64,000 nucleotides of DNA. It comes from Ralstonia pickettii. Lineage in GTDB: Bacteria > Pseudomonadota > Gammaproteobacteria > Burkholderiales > Burkholderiaceae. A program made the translations under genes and the position numbers. Of the stretch, positions 49,759 to 59,003 are shown piece by piece (the stretch's first letter is position 1; every line of letters starts with the position of its first letter). The notes beneath the pieces are model-generated. The model saw only the letters and a list, made by a program, of their open reading frames with translations, was not told where the DNA came from and did no database searches. The DNA lies in assembly GCF_016466415.2 (NCBI RefSeq), contig NZ_CP066771.1:1364001-1428000 (forward strand). Direction: 5' to 3'.

Positions 49759-49926
49759 TCAGCCCAGGTACGAACCGGACTTGCCAACCACCTCTGCGTA
49801 CGCGAGGTTGTCGTCCCAACCGTTGCGGAAGAAATTGATGACTGCGCGCAGCAGCGAGGTGCGGTTGGCGGCTTGAACTTGGATTTCGCCGGCGAACTTG
49901 GGGGTGAAATAGGCTTGCTGGACCAT
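49759..49926 (-). CDS. small hypothetical protein
   Basis: The product is 55 residues long. It starts MVQQAYFTPKFAGEIQVQAA and continues RTSLLRAVINFFRNGWDDNL, ending EVVGKSGSYLG. The fold looks like a short beta segment plus an amphipathic helix. No family was recognised. Support: sensible codon use, promoter-like TATACT and duplicated palindromes upstream (49951-49981), and a terminator at its 3' side. Confidence 0.55.
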   Translation of the reverse strand: MVQQAYFTPKFAGEIQVQAANRTSLLRAVINFFRNGWDDNLAYAEVVGKSGSYLG

Positions 49927-49950
49927 GATGTTTTCTCTCAGTGCGTGATC

Positions 49951-49981
49951 TAGGGTTTTCCCGAGTATAGGGTTATCCCTA
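49951..49981. promoter_or_regulatory. tandem GGG-N4-CCC palindromes and promoter before small gene
   Basis: TAGGGTTTTCCC (49951-49962) and TAGGGTTATCCCTA (49968-49981) repeat with a 17-bp period. On the coding (minus) strand TTGCTC, 17 bases, TATACT looks like a -35/-10 pair, placing one palindrome in the promoter spacer and the other over the start point. The remaining 49982-50320 (upstream of bioA) contains AT-rich stretches but no gene I can support. Confidence 0.5.
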
Positions 49982-50320
49982 GGGCTGAGCAATGAGGCAA
50001 GGCAAAGCTGGGGTCCATTCTCAATATCACTCAATGTAAATAATCGGTGCGCTTGGCGCCCGCTCCGCGCCCGGCCCAGGCGAAATTGAATGTCTCTTTG
50101 TGTGCCTTTGGGAGCATATTTTTCTGCGCTGGAAAAGATTTTTTAGCGACACGTTCCCAGCAGGAGGTGGAAAATCGCACGAAGAAGTGCGCTTCTTTCG
50201 CCTTCGTTCGGCTATGTGCCGGCATTTTCTTTCAACGTGCGGGCTTGTTGTTTGATCCACATGCCCTCTACCATACGCCGCCGAATCCCCGCTTCTGTTT
50301 CTGTTTCGAGGAGGCCTCGT

Positions 50321-51727
50321 ATGGCGTATCCCCCAATCCCGGTGCCGGTCGACGGCGCGCCCAGCGCCAACACGGCGTGGCAGGCGCGCAGCCGCGCGGC
50401 CGTATGGCATCCGTGCACCCAAAATGCACGGCTCGATGCCATGCCGCCGCTGCCGATTGCCCGCGGCCAGGGGCCGTGGCTGATCGACTTTGACGGCAAT
50501 CGCTACCTGGACGGCACCAGCTCGTGGTGGGTCAACCTGTTCGGCCACGCCAATCCGCATATCAACGCCGCGCTCAAGACGCAGCTCGATTCGCTGGAGC
50601 ACGTCATGCTGGCGGGCGCCACGCATCGTCCGGCCGTGGAGTTGGCCGAGCGCCTGATCGATCTGACGGGCGGCGTGCTGGGCCACAGCTTCTTCGGCTC
50701 CGACGGCGCGTCTGCCGTGGAAATCGCGCTCAAGATGAGCTTCCACGCCCATCGCAATGCAGGGCAGGGGACACGCAGCCGTTTCGTCTGCCTGGAGCAC
50801 GGCTATCACGGTGAAACGCTTGGTGCACTGGGTGTGACCGATGTGGCGATCTTCCGGGATGCGTATGACCCGCTGATTCTGCAATCTCACCGGGTGCCAT
50901 CGCCGGACGCGCGTCTGGCCGGCCCGGGCGAAACCGCCGCCGACGTTGCAGAACGCGCGCTGGTGGCACTGCGCGATTGCCTGTGCACCCACGCCGGCAC
51001 GATCGCCGCCGTCATCATCGAACCGCTGGTGCAGTGCGCGGCCGGCATGGCCATGCACGACGTGAGCTATCTGCGCGGCGTGCGCGCACTGTGCGATGAG
51101 TTTGGCGTGCATTGGATTGCCGATGAAATTGCCGTCGGCTGCGGCCGCACCGGTACATTCTTCGCGTGCGAACAGGCTGGCGTGTGGCCGGACTTGTTGT
51201 GCCTGTCGAAGGGCATCAGCGGCGGTTATCTGCCGCTGTCGATCGTGCTGTCGCGCGATGGCATCCACGACGCCTTCAACGACGATGCGCCGGTGCGCAG
51301 CTTCCTCCATTCGCATTCGTATACGGGCAATCCGCTGGCGTGCCGTGCGGCGCTGGCCACGCTCGATCTGTTTGCTGAAGAAGACGTCTTTGCGCGCAAT
51401 CGCGTGACCGCGGCGCGCATCGCTCAGGGCCTGGCGCCACTGTCGCACGATGCGCGTTTTGCCCATCTGCGCCAGACCGGGATGATCACCGCGTTCGACG
51501 TGCACCCGGACGTGGCCGGTGCACGCTTTGCCGAGCGCTTTGCGCTCACGGCGCGCACGCACGGGCTGCTGCTGCGCCCGATCGGCAACACCGTCTATCT
51601 GCTGCCGCCATATGTGCTGAGCGATGAAGAGACCGACACGCTGGTCGAACGCACGCTGCAGACGCTTGAAGACACGCTGGCCCAAGCCACGGGCGAAACA
51701 GAGGGACACACCTATGCGATTGCTTGA
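50321..51727 (+). CDS. bioA: adenosylmethionine-8-amino-7-oxononanoate aminotransferase
   Basis: BioA makes 7,8-diaminopelargonate. The 468-residue fold-type I PLP aminotransferase has [73 protein letters not shown] and the PLP Lys in [16 protein letters not shown] chose the ATG at 50321 because GAGGAGG lies upstream; earlier in-frame ATGs would add Arg-rich residues unlike the family. It overlaps bioF by 14 bp. Confidence 0.93.
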   Translation: MAYPPIPVPVDGAPSANTAWQARSRAAVWHPCTQNARLDAMPPLPIARGQGPWLIDFDGNRYLDGTSSWWVNLFGHANPHINAALKTQLDSLEHVMLAGATHRPAVELAERLIDLTGGVLGHSFFGSDGASAVEIALKMSFHAHRNAGQGTRSRFVCLEHGYHGETLGALGVTDVAIFRDAYDPLILQSHRVPSPDARLAGPGETAADVAERALVALRDCLCTHAGTIAAVIIEPLVQCAAGMAMHDVSYLRGVRALCDEFGVHWIADEIAVGCGRTGTFFACEQAGVWPDLLCLSKGISGGYLPLSIVLSRDGIHDAFNDDAPVRSFLHSHSYTGNPLACRAALATLDLFAEEDVFARNRVTAARIAQGLAPLSHDARFAHLRQTGMITAFDVHPDVAGARFAERFALTARTHGLLLRPIGNTVYLLPPYVLSDEETDTLVERTLQTLEDTLAQATGETEGHTYAIA

Positions 51728-52961
51728 CGACCTGCAGGCGGGCCTAGCTGCTATCGACGCCGCGCACCTGCGCCGCGTGCGCCGCACCGCGTACAGCCCG
51801 ACCGACCGCAGCCAGCGCATCAGCGTGCCCGGTGAAGCGCCGCGCGACATTCTCGGCTTTTGCGGCAACGATTATCTCGGCCTGGCAGCGCATCCGGCCT
51901 TGGCCGAGGCGATGACGCAGGGCACACAGCAATATGGCTTCGGCAGCGGCGCATCGCACCTGGTCAGCGGCCATTCGATTGCGCACGCGCGGCTGGAAGC
52001 ACGCATGGCTGCGCTGCAAGCCGAACACATTCCCGAGGCAGATGCGCTGTTCTTCTGCACCGGCTACATGGCCAATCTGGCCGTGGTGAGCGCCATGGCG
52101 CAGGCGGGCGGCATCCGCCCGGCCGACGAATGCACGATCTTTTCCGATGCGCTGAACCACGCCTCGCTCATCGACGGTGCACGGTTGTCGCGAGCGCCCG
52201 TCAAGGTCTATCCGCACGTCGACGTTGCCGCGCTGGAGGCGCTTCTGGCCGCCAGCACCAGCCGCAACAAGCTGATCGTCACGGACGGCGTGTTCAGCAT
52301 GGATGGCGACATCGCGCCGCTGCCCGAACTGCTTGCGCTGGCCGAACGCTACGACGCCTGGCTGATCGTGGACGACGCGCACGGCCTGGGCGTGCTCGGC
52401 GAGAACGGCGCAGGTGTGCTGTCGCACTTCGGGCTGCGCTCACAGCGCCTCATCTATGTCGGCACGTTCGGCAAGGCTGCGGGCGGATCGGGCGCCGCCA
52501 TCGTGGCGCATCGACTGGTGATCGACTGGCTGGTCCAGCGCGCACGCACGTACATCTTCACAACCGCCGCGCCGCCGGGCATTGCGTGTGCGGTGGAAGC
52601 AGCATTGGACCTGATCGCAAGCGAAGAGGGGGATGAACGGCGCACCCGCCTCGATCGCCACATCGCTGTGTGGAGTACGCATGCCCAGCGCCTGGCTGCG
52701 CGCTTCGGCTGGCAATGGATGCCATCGCAAACGGCCATCCAGCCGATCGTGATCGGCGAGAACGCACCCGCATTGGCGCTGGCCGCCGCGCTCGAACGCG
52801 AAGGCATCCGCATCGCCGCGATTCGTCCACCGACGGTGCCGGCAGGAACGGCCCGCTTGCGCATCACGCTGTCAGCGGCACATACCGATGCCGACATCGA
52901 GCGCCTGGCGCAGGCGCTGGAAGCGGCCGGCCAATCCCTGCAGCCAGCCAAGGCAGCCTGA
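51714..52961 (+). CDS. bioF: 8-amino-7-oxononanoate synthase
   Basis: BioF condenses pimeloyl-ACP/CoA with L-alanine. The 415-residue product has [76 protein letters not shown] and [16 protein letters not shown] with the PLP Lys. The start at 51714 lies within the end of bioA, so the genes are coupled. Length is slightly above the family average. Confidence 0.94.
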   Translation: MRLLDDLQAGLAAIDAAHLRRVRRTAYSPTDRSQRISVPGEAPRDILGFCGNDYLGLAAHPALAEAMTQGTQQYGFGSGASHLVSGHSIAHARLEARMAALQAEHIPEADALFFCTGYMANLAVVSAMAQAGGIRPADECTIFSDALNHASLIDGARLSRAPVKVYPHVDVAALEALLAASTSRNKLIVTDGVFSMDGDIAPLPELLALAERYDAWLIVDDAHGLGVLGENGAGVLSHFGLRSQRLIYVGTFGKAAGGSGAAIVAHRLVIDWLVQRARTYIFTTAAPPGIACAVEAALDLIASEEGDERRTRLDRHIAVWSTHAQRLAARFGWQWMPSQTAIQPIVIGENAPALALAAALEREGIRIAAIRPPTVPAGTARLRITLSAAHTDADIERLAQALEAAGQSLQPAKAA

Positions 52962-52962
52962 C

Positions 52963-53652
52963 ATGTCCGCACGTTTCGATTGCTTTGTCACCGGCACGGA
53001 TACGGAAATCGGCAAGACGCTCGTCAGCGCCGCGCTGCTGACCAAGCTCTCCGACGCCGGCTACCGTGCCGCGGGCCTCAAGCCGATCGCCGCAGGCACG
53101 CTGGCGGGCGCGCCCACGCGCACCAACGAAGATGTTGAGCAACTGCGTGCCGCCGCGTCAGTCGATCTGCCGCTCAACACCGTTTGTCCATGGTTGCTCG
53201 ACGCGCCGATGTCTCCGCATCTGGCTGCGGCGCGCGAAGGCGTGACGATCACGCTGCCACCGATTCTCGATGCGTTCGCACACGCTAGATCGTTGGCGGA
53301 TGCCGTTGTGGTGGAGGGCGTTGGAGGTTTCCGCGTGCCGCTGTCGGACGACTTTGATACGACCGAAATGGCCGTGGCATTGGGTTTGCCGGTGGTCCTT
53401 GTTGTCGGGCTGCGCCTGGGCTGCTTGAACCATGCCGCGCTCACCGCCGAAGCGATTGCCGCACGTGGCCTGCACCTGGCCGGCTGGGTCGGCAACGTGG
53501 TCGACGCGTCCATGGCTGGGCTTGACGACAACGTTGCGACGCTGTGCCGCTGGATCAACGCACCGCATCTGGGCACGATCCCGCGGTTGCCGCACGCCGA
53601 TGCGCGGCGCGCAGCAGCCCACATCGATATCGCACCGCTGCTTGCGCGTTGA
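52963..53652 (+). CDS. bioD: dethiobiotin synthetase
   Basis: The 229-residue ATP-dependent carboxylase has the P-loop [39 protein letters not shown], and [20 protein letters not shown]. It closes the ureido ring of dethiobiotin. It begins 1 bp after the bioF stop. bioB is not in the window; here a lipoprotein gene follows. Confidence 0.94.
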   Translation: MSARFDCFVTGTDTEIGKTLVSAALLTKLSDAGYRAAGLKPIAAGTLAGAPTRTNEDVEQLRAAASVDLPLNTVCPWLLDAPMSPHLAAAREGVTITLPPILDAFAHARSLADAVVVEGVGGFRVPLSDDFDTTEMAVALGLPVVLVVGLRLGCLNHAALTAEAIAARGLHLAGWVGNVVDASMAGLDDNVATLCRWINAPHLGTIPRLPHADARRAAAHIDIAPLLAR

Positions 53653-53707
53653 ACTGGAGTGCGGCGGTAAACTACCGCCTTGACTTAGTTTGGCGAGGGC
53701 GGTTGTC

Positions 53708-54226
53708 ATGCGCGCAATGCGTTGGCTGACAGTAGCGATTGTGGTGGTGGCGACGGCGGGATGTGCGGCATTGGAGTCCCCCGTCACGAAGGGACAGCGA
53801 CTGGTTGGCGCGGACGGGCCCGCTGTGCAGGCGCAGTTCGGCCCGCCGCGCGAAACCTACCCGCTCGATGGCGGCACTCGCTGGCTCTATCCGACCAAAC
53901 CGTACGGGCAGTTCACCTACGCGGCCGACTTTGATGCCGGCGGCAAGCTCGCCGCCTTCAAGCAAGTCCTGAGCAGCCTCGAGTTTGCCCAGGCCAAGAT
54001 CGGCGTCTGGACGCGGGACGACGTCCTGCGACATTTCGGCCAGCCGGTCGAAACCGCGTATTTCCCACGCATGGACCGGCTGGTCTGGTCGTACCGCTTC
54101 AAGGCGGACGACGTGTGGCCGTCGCTGATGCATTTCTACTTCGACCCCGCCGGCGTCCTGCAACTCACGCAGATTACGCCCGACCCGCTTTACGATCCGG
54201 ACCGCCCCCGGCTGTTCCGCCGCTAG
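53708..54226 (+). CDS. SmpA/OmlA-like outer-membrane lipoprotein
   Basis: The 172-residue product has a lipoprotein signal peptide (MRAMRWLTVAIVVVATAGCA) with the lipid-modified Cys at about position 19. Two BamE/SmpA-like repeats follow: VGADGPAVQAQFGPPRETYP with RWLYPTKPYGQFTY, and TRDDVLRHFGQPVETAYFP with LVWSYRFKADD. This is the beta-beta fold that stabilises outer-membrane complexes in SmpA/BamE. The start at 53708 gives the best signal peptide. Confidence 0.75.
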   Translation: MRAMRWLTVAIVVVATAGCAALESPVTKGQRLVGADGPAVQAQFGPPRETYPLDGGTRWLYPTKPYGQFTYAADFDAGGKLAAFKQVLSSLEFAQAKIGVWTRDDVLRHFGQPVETAYFPRMDRLVWSYRFKADDVWPSLMHFYFDPAGVLQLTQITPDPLYDPDRPRLFRR

Positions 54227-54391
54227 TTGGGCGGCAGTTGAGGTAGCGCAACCCGATTGTGCGCTCAGGGTTCCTCCTGCATTGCGCGCATTGCGCGGCG
54301 ACCTAAGCTAAAGGGCAGGGGAGGCAGACGCCGCCGGCGCTTGCCGAAAGCAACCGTCATCAGAACGGACGCGCACTGTTGGGGGTGCATC

Positions 54392-54916
54392 ATGCTGACG
54401 CATCGCTGGGTCGACATCGACCCGATCGCAGCGGGCCAACATCCGCTGTACGGCATTGCCGGATGGCTGCCGTGGGTGCTGGCCATTGCCATCGCGGGGC
54501 CAACGTGGGTGTTCTGGCAGGGGCTGTCGATGGATGCGCTGCAACTGGCCGGCGCCGATCTATTTAATGCCAACGCGCCTGGCAGCGGGGCGATCAACCT
54601 GACTACGCTGCTTTATCTGATTTCCTGCGTGACGGTCCTGGTGCTCGCTACCACGCACGACAGCGCATTCCGCCCGGCCATGCTTGTGCACATGGCGCTG
54701 CTGCCGCCGCTGATCGGACTGATGCTCATGGCCGGCGGCGTTCCAGGGGCGCGTTCAACTCTCATCGACGGCGTTGCCGTTGCGGTGGCACTGACGCTGA
54801 CGTGCGGCGTCTACCTGCAGGCCTCGCGCCGCGTGCACATCACCTTCGAACTCCGCGACCGGGCGCCTGGCGAGCATGCCTGGTTCAAGCGTCAGAAACG
54901 GGCTGCGGCGGGTTGA
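54392..54916 (+). CDS. four-helix hypothetical membrane protein
   Basis: The 174-residue product has four predicted helices, including GIAGWLPWVLAIAIAGPTWV, LTTLLYLISCVTVLVLATTH, and a C-terminal one in VAVAVALTLTCGVYLQASRR. The cytoplasmic tail is basic. No family was recognised. The ATG at 54392 follows GGGGG and gives a normal first helix; earlier frames are Arg-rich and unlikely. Confidence 0.6.
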   Translation: MLTHRWVDIDPIAAGQHPLYGIAGWLPWVLAIAIAGPTWVFWQGLSMDALQLAGADLFNANAPGSGAINLTTLLYLISCVTVLVLATTHDSAFRPAMLVHMALLPPLIGLMLMAGGVPGARSTLIDGVAVAVALTLTCGVYLQASRRVHITFELRDRAPGEHAWFKRQKRAAAG

Positions 54917-54955
54917 CGAGCGTGACCATCACGTAGCTCACGCCAATACGTCAAA

Positions 54956-54971
54956 CGGGCCCGCAGGCCCG
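54956..54971 (-). terminator. hairpin after the DUF1653 gene
   Basis: CGGGCC, a four-base loop and GGCCCG are followed on the minus strand by TTTG, 29 bp after the DUF1653 stop. Confidence 0.45.
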
Positions 54972-54999
54972 CTCACAACGAGATAGTTTCCGCCGACAT

Positions 55000-55209
55000 T
55001 CAGTCGATCAGCGCAAAGCGCGGCACTTCCCGGCCGTCGACCTCGACCATCTCATGGAACATCGTCGATGGCCGTGTCCAGATCGTGCCGTTGGCGGCGC
55101 GATAGACCGTCATTTTGATGGTGGGATCGGGTTCGTACGTGGCCTCGCACAGCCATTCGTATTCGCCGCCCTTGTAGTGACGGTAGCGGCGCGTTGGCGT
55201 GTTCTGCAT
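55000..55209 (-). CDS. DUF1653 family protein
   Basis: The 69-residue product has RRYRHYKGGEYEWLCEATYE, VYRAANGTIWTRPSTMFHEM and VPRFALID, which are the defining DUF1653 elements. Function is unknown. It is downstream of, and 8 bp from, the zinc-ribbon gene on the same strand. Confidence 0.8.
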   Translation of the reverse strand: MQNTPTRRYRHYKGGEYEWLCEATYEPDPTIKMTVYRAANGTIWTRPSTMFHEMVEVDGREVPRFALID

Positions 55210-55216
55210 GACGGCT

Positions 55217-55564
55217 TCAGTGTTGGGTGGGCTTGTCTTCTTCGTCGACGTAGGGCAGGTGCTTGCCCTCTTGCGTCTGCGCGCCGAGCTTGGCGTCTTC
55301 CATGGCGTCCTTGTACGCCAGCATGGCGGCGGCCACGGCTTCGGGCTCGCCGTTGAACGAGATCACGCTCTCGCCGCAGTTCGGACATTCGCCGCCGAAA
55401 ATGGCGTGGATGCCGGGCATGTCGCGCGGCTCCATGCCTTCAAATTCGGTAAAGGCGGTCTGACAGGCACCGCAGACCAGCTTTTCAGGACGCAGCGCGT
55501 CCAGCCGGGCGTGCGCCTGAGAAATGCGGTCGGCCTGAGAGCCGCGTCGTTTGGCTTCGCCCAT
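55217..55564 (-). CDS. zinc-ribbon-like hypothetical protein
   Basis: The 115-residue product starts MGEAKRRGSQADRISQAHAR. Two CxxC pairs (LVCGACQTAF and ECPNCGESVIS) about 30 residues apart look like a zinc ribbon, followed by a helical, acidic C-terminus. GGAGGACACC lies upstream of the ATG. The MGEAKRR start occurs in several unrelated conserved hypothetical proteins. Function unknown. Confidence 0.65.
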   Translation of the reverse strand: MGEAKRRGSQADRISQAHARLDALRPEKLVCGACQTAFTEFEGMEPRDMPGIHAIFGGECPNCGESVISFNGEPEAVAAAMLAYKDAMEDAKLGAQTQEGKHLPYVDEEDKPTQH

Positions 55565-55645
55565 GGTGTCCTCCTGTATTCAAATGATTACAGGCGGGAT
55601 CATACCGAACGGCACGGAACCCATGACGACCGGCCGTCAAGAAAC

Positions 55646-56641
55646 TCAAGCCGGTGCTTTCGACAGGGCGTGCTGCCGGGCCGTCTCAACATAGTCGGGC
55701 GTGGGGTGCAGATCGTGGGTGCGTCCGGCCTTGGCGACCTGACCGTTGGTGTCATGACCGATGAGGCCCGGCAACAGTCGCGAAGCCTCCAGCAGGGCGC
55801 CAAGGTCGGTGCCAGTGTCGTAGTTCAGGAGTTCAAGCATGTGCACCATGTCCTCGGTGCAGACGTTGCCCGAGGCACCGGGCGCGTAGGGGCAGCCTCC
55901 CAGGCCGCCGAGCGCGCCATCGAAGCGATCGACTCCCGCCTGCAGCGCGGCCAGCACGTTGGCAAGTGCCATGCCGCGCGTGTTGTGCAAGTGCACGGTC
56001 AGCGTGGTTTGGGGGAACGCCAGCCGGAATGCACTGCACAGCGCGAACACCTGGCTGGGCCAGGCCATGCCGGTGGTGTCGCACAGCGTGATGCCGCCGA
56101 TGCCCGCTTCGACGGCCCGTGCCGCCCAGGTCAGCACGGTGTCAGTGGGGATCTGGCCTTCCATCGGACAGCCGAACGCGCATGAGAGCGAAAGGTTGAG
56201 CGACGTGCGGCTCGAACGGAATGCCGCCGCGACCTGCGCAGCCTGCTGGAACGACTGCCCCGGCGTCATGCGCAGGTTGGCGAGGTTGTGCGTTTCGCTT
56301 ACCGACATCACGAGGTTCAACTCGTCGACATCGCAGTCCACCGCACGTTCGGCGCCTCGCATATTCGGCACGAGCGCGGCGTAAGTGACGCCGGGCACGC
56401 GCGCGATACCGCGCATCACGTCTTCCGCGTCGGCCAGGGTCGGGATGGCCTTGGGCGAGGTGAACGAGGTGACTTCGATCTTGCTCAGCCCGCATTGGCT
56501 CAGCCGGTCGACAAGCGCGATCTTGTCTTGGGTCGGAACCATGCGCGGTTCAATCTGAAAGCCGTCGCGCGTGGCGACTTCCTGGATGAACACCCTTTTC
56601 CCTTGACCGTTGAGTACCACTGCGTTCCCCGTGCTGGACAT
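55646..56641 (-). CDS. HMG-CoA lyase family protein, candidate (R)-citramalyl-CoA lyase
   Basis: The 331-residue TIM-barrel protein has FIQEVATRDGFQIEPRMVPT (catalytic Arg/Asp), TVHLHNTRGMALANVLA (metal His-x-His) and GALGGLGGCPYAPGASGNVC (catalytic Cys loop), all signatures of HMG-CoA lyase. Leucine-catabolism genes that accompany true HMG-CoA lyases (liu genes) are absent. The neighbouring CoA-transferase and LeuCD-like hydratase instead suggest cleavage of (R)-citramalyl-CoA to acetyl-CoA and pyruvate, a reaction known for an HMG-CoA-lyase homologue in Chloroflexus. The ATG at 56641 is preferred over one 42 bp upstream. Confidence 0.8.
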   Translation of the reverse strand: MSSTGNAVVLNGQGKRVFIQEVATRDGFQIEPRMVPTQDKIALVDRLSQCGLSKIEVTSFTSPKAIPTLADAEDVMRGIARVPGVTYAALVPNMRGAERAVDCDVDELNLVMSVSETHNLANLRMTPGQSFQQAAQVAAAFRSSRTSLNLSLSCAFGCPMEGQIPTDTVLTWAARAVEAGIGGITLCDTTGMAWPSQVFALCSAFRLAFPQTTLTVHLHNTRGMALANVLAALQAGVDRFDGALGGLGGCPYAPGASGNVCTEDMVHMLELLNYDTGTDLGALLEASRLLPGLIGHDTNGQVAKAGRTHDLHPTPDYVETARQHALSKAPA

Positions 56642-56728
56642 ATGTTGGAACTGCAGTGTGTTGCGCAGGCAGCCAGCGCGCAATTGAAGAATCAGGACGT
56701 GAGCCTTCTCCGAACCAGATGGGTCGCG

Positions 56729-57628
56729 CTAGTTTTCTGCGCTGGCCTGGGATACCAGATGGTCGATCAGCAGCCGGGCCGGCACCGGCAGCGCCGCGTA
56801 GCCCCGCGTGATGACGGACAGCGGGCGCTGTGCCCAGGTCTCATCCAGCTCGACCATGCGCAGCGTGCTGTTGCGCAGATAGGGCTTGACACTGGCCTTG
56901 GGCAGCAGGCCGATGCCAAGGCCCGCCGCCACCATGTTGCGCAGCCCCTCGAAGCTGGTCACCTGGATGCGGATCTTGTGCTGCTTGCCGGCCTGCTCGG
57001 CGCTCTGCGCGCAGAGCGTGGAGATTGACGCGCCCAGCGGCATGCTCACGTAGTCATAGTCCAGGGTATCGGCAAAGCGCAGGTGGCGCGCCGCGCCGAT
57101 CGGGTGGTCGTGCGGCACGATCAGCACGAGCCTATCAACGTGATACGGCCGTACTTCCAGCCCCGGTGCAGCTTCCGGCTGGCTGCAGATGCCGATGTCA
57201 GCGGTGCCCGCTTCGACCGAGCGCAGGACCTGGCTGCTGCTTTTCTCCATCAGGTCGATCTTCACGTCGGGGTTGATCGACAGGAACGAGGACAGGTCGC
57301 CCGGCAGGTACTGGACCATGGTCGAAAAGTTGACGTGCATGCGCACGTGCCCCCGCACGCCCTGGGCGTACTCGCTCATTTCCGACGAGATTTCCTGCAT
57401 CTGATCGATCAGGCGCTTGGCCCGGTAGTACAACGCCGAGCCCGCCGGGGTGGGCTCCACGCCACGGCTGTGCCGATAGAGCAGGGCGGTGCCGGCGTCG
57501 CTTTCCAGCTCCGCAATGCGTCGGCTGATGGCCGAAGGCACGATGTGCTGCCGCTCGGAAGCCGCCGCCAGGCTGCCTTCCTCGATTACCGAGACCAATA
57601 CCTGCAGCGATTCCAGGTCGAAACGCAT
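56729..57628 (-). CDS. LysR-family transcriptional regulator
   Basis: The 299-residue product starts MRFDLESLQVLVSVIEEGSL. Its HTH (ASERQHIVPSAISRRIAELE) and RHSRGVEPTPAGSALYYRAK are typical LysR sequences. It is divergent from the CoA-transferase gene (155 bp apart) and upstream of the lyase gene on the same strand, so it probably controls the whole 55.6-62.5 kb cluster. Confidence 0.85.
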   Translation of the reverse strand: MRFDLESLQVLVSVIEEGSLAAASERQHIVPSAISRRIAELESDAGTALLYRHSRGVEPTPAGSALYYRAKRLIDQMQEISSEMSEYAQGVRGHVRMHVNFSTMVQYLPGDLSSFLSINPDVKIDLMEKSSSQVLRSVEAGTADIGICSQPEAAPGLEVRPYHVDRLVLIVPHDHPIGAARHLRFADTLDYDYVSMPLGASISTLCAQSAEQAGKQHKIRIQVTSFEGLRNMVAAGLGIGLLPKASVKPYLRNSTLRMVELDETWAQRPLSVITRGYAALPVPARLLIDHLVSQASAEN

Positions 57629-57748
57629 GGTCGTCCATTCCCCCTTCGTGTTGAAGCCTTCTCCTTTGGAGATGGCTCGCTTGATTATTTAGCGTTTTTT
57701 GGTCTGGCGAGAAGTGTCCATGATGCATTCATCGAGTGCGGCAATGTT

Positions 57749-57759
57749 GTGCGCTGCAC
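57749..57759. promoter_or_regulatory. short inverted repeat, candidate LysR site
   Basis: GTGC-GCT-GCAC lies 25 bp upstream of the CoA-transferase ATG in the 155-bp divergent intergenic region. It is short, so assignment is tentative. Confidence 0.3.
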
Positions 57760-57783
57760 GATATGGAGTAAAGAGGAGACAAC

Positions 57784-58989
57784 ATGGCACAGCCAGATCA
57801 ACCCTTGCCCCTGCAAGGCATCAAGGTGATCGAGTTGGGGTCGCTGATCGCCGGCCCCTATGCCGGCACGCTGCTGGCCCAGTTCGGCGCCGAGGTCATC
57901 AAGATCGAGACCCCGGTCAACGGCGACCCGCTGCGCAAATGGCGCAAGCTGCACGACGGCACATCCCTGTGGTGGTATTCGCAGAGCCGGAACAAGAAAT
58001 CGGTCACGCTCAACCTCAAGTCGGAACGTGCGCAGCAGATCGTCCGCGATCTGGTGAAAGATGCCGACGTCGTGATCGAGAACTTCCGCCCGGGTCTGAT
58101 GGAAAGCTGGGGACTGGGCTGGGAGCAACTCTCGGCCATCAACCCGAAGCTGGTGATGGTGCGCATTTCGGGTTACGGGCAGAGCGGCCCGTACCGCGAG
58201 CGGCCCGGCTTTGCTGCGATTGCCGAGTCGATGGGTGGCCTGCGCTACCTGTCTGGCTACGCCGACCGGCCTCCGGTACGCGTGGGCGTGAGCCTGGGCG
58301 ATTCGCTGGCGTCCCTCTACGGCGTGATTGGTGCGCTGCTGGCCATGCATCACGTCAAGGCCAATCGCGGCACCGGGCAGTTCATCGACGTGGCGCTGTA
58401 CGAAGCGGTGTTCGGGATCATGGAAAGCCTGATCCCCGAGTATGCGATGTTCGAGCACGTGCGCGAGCGCACCGGTTCAAGCCTGCCGGGCATTTCGCCC
58501 TCCAACACCTACCTGTGTGCCGACGGCAACTACGTGATCATCGCGGGCAACGGCGACGGCATCTTCAAGCGCCTGATGCAGGCCATCGGCCTGCCGGAGT
58601 TTGCGGAGGACGCGCGCTTTGCCGACAACGCCAGGCGCGTCCAGCACAACGATCTGCTCGACGGGGTGATCGGCGAATGGACCGCGCGTCATCCGATCGA
58701 CGCTGTGCTGCAGGTGCTGGAGCAAGCCGATGTGCCGAGCGGGCGCATCTATACCGCCGCCGACATCGCACGCGATCCGCAATATGCGGCGCGTGGCATG
58801 ATCGAGCGCCACACCTTGCCCGATGGCCAGCCTATCGACTTGCCGGGCATCGTGCCCAAGCTGTCCGCCACGCCGGGCAGCACGCGCTGGGTCGGCCCCG
58901 AACTGGGTGAGCACACCGACGAGGTGCTGCACGCGCTCGGACTCGATGCTGCCGCGCTCGACAGCCTGCGCGCCGAAGGCATCATCTGA
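57784..58989 (+). CDS. class III (CaiB/BaiF) CoA-transferase, candidate succinyl-CoA:citramalate CoA-transferase
   Basis: The 401-residue product has [57 protein letters not shown] and [16 protein letters not shown], whose Asp is the expected catalytic nucleophile. This is the complete class III pattern. Related enzymes transfer CoA from succinyl-CoA to malate, citramalate, mesaconate or itaconate. Here the adjacent lyase and hydratase make citramalate the best guess. GAGGAGAC precedes the start. Confidence 0.83.
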   Translation: MAQPDQPLPLQGIKVIELGSLIAGPYAGTLLAQFGAEVIKIETPVNGDPLRKWRKLHDGTSLWWYSQSRNKKSVTLNLKSERAQQIVRDLVKDADVVIENFRPGLMESWGLGWEQLSAINPKLVMVRISGYGQSGPYRERPGFAAIAESMGGLRYLSGYADRPPVRVGVSLGDSLASLYGVIGALLAMHHVKANRGTGQFIDVALYEAVFGIMESLIPEYAMFEHVRERTGSSLPGISPSNTYLCADGNYVIIAGNGDGIFKRLMQAIGLPEFAEDARFADNARRVQHNDLLDGVIGEWTARHPIDAVLQVLEQADVPSGRIYTAADIARDPQYAARGMIERHTLPDGQPIDLPGIVPKLSATPGSTRWVGPELGEHTDEVLHALGLDAAALDSLRAEGII

Positions 58990-59003
58990 CAGCGGGATCG
59001 CAC

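Noticed and set aside
50031-50225. A 64-codon minus-strand frame upstream of bioA
   Set aside because: No recognisable domain, atypical composition, and it covers the likely bioA promoter region.
49927-50320. A BirA operator before bioA
   Set aside because: The expected paired TTGTAAACC-type half-sites were not found.
54257-54391. N-terminal extension of the four-helix membrane protein
   Set aside because: The extra 45 residues are Arg-rich and unlike a membrane protein lead; the ATG at 54392 has a G-rich site upstream.
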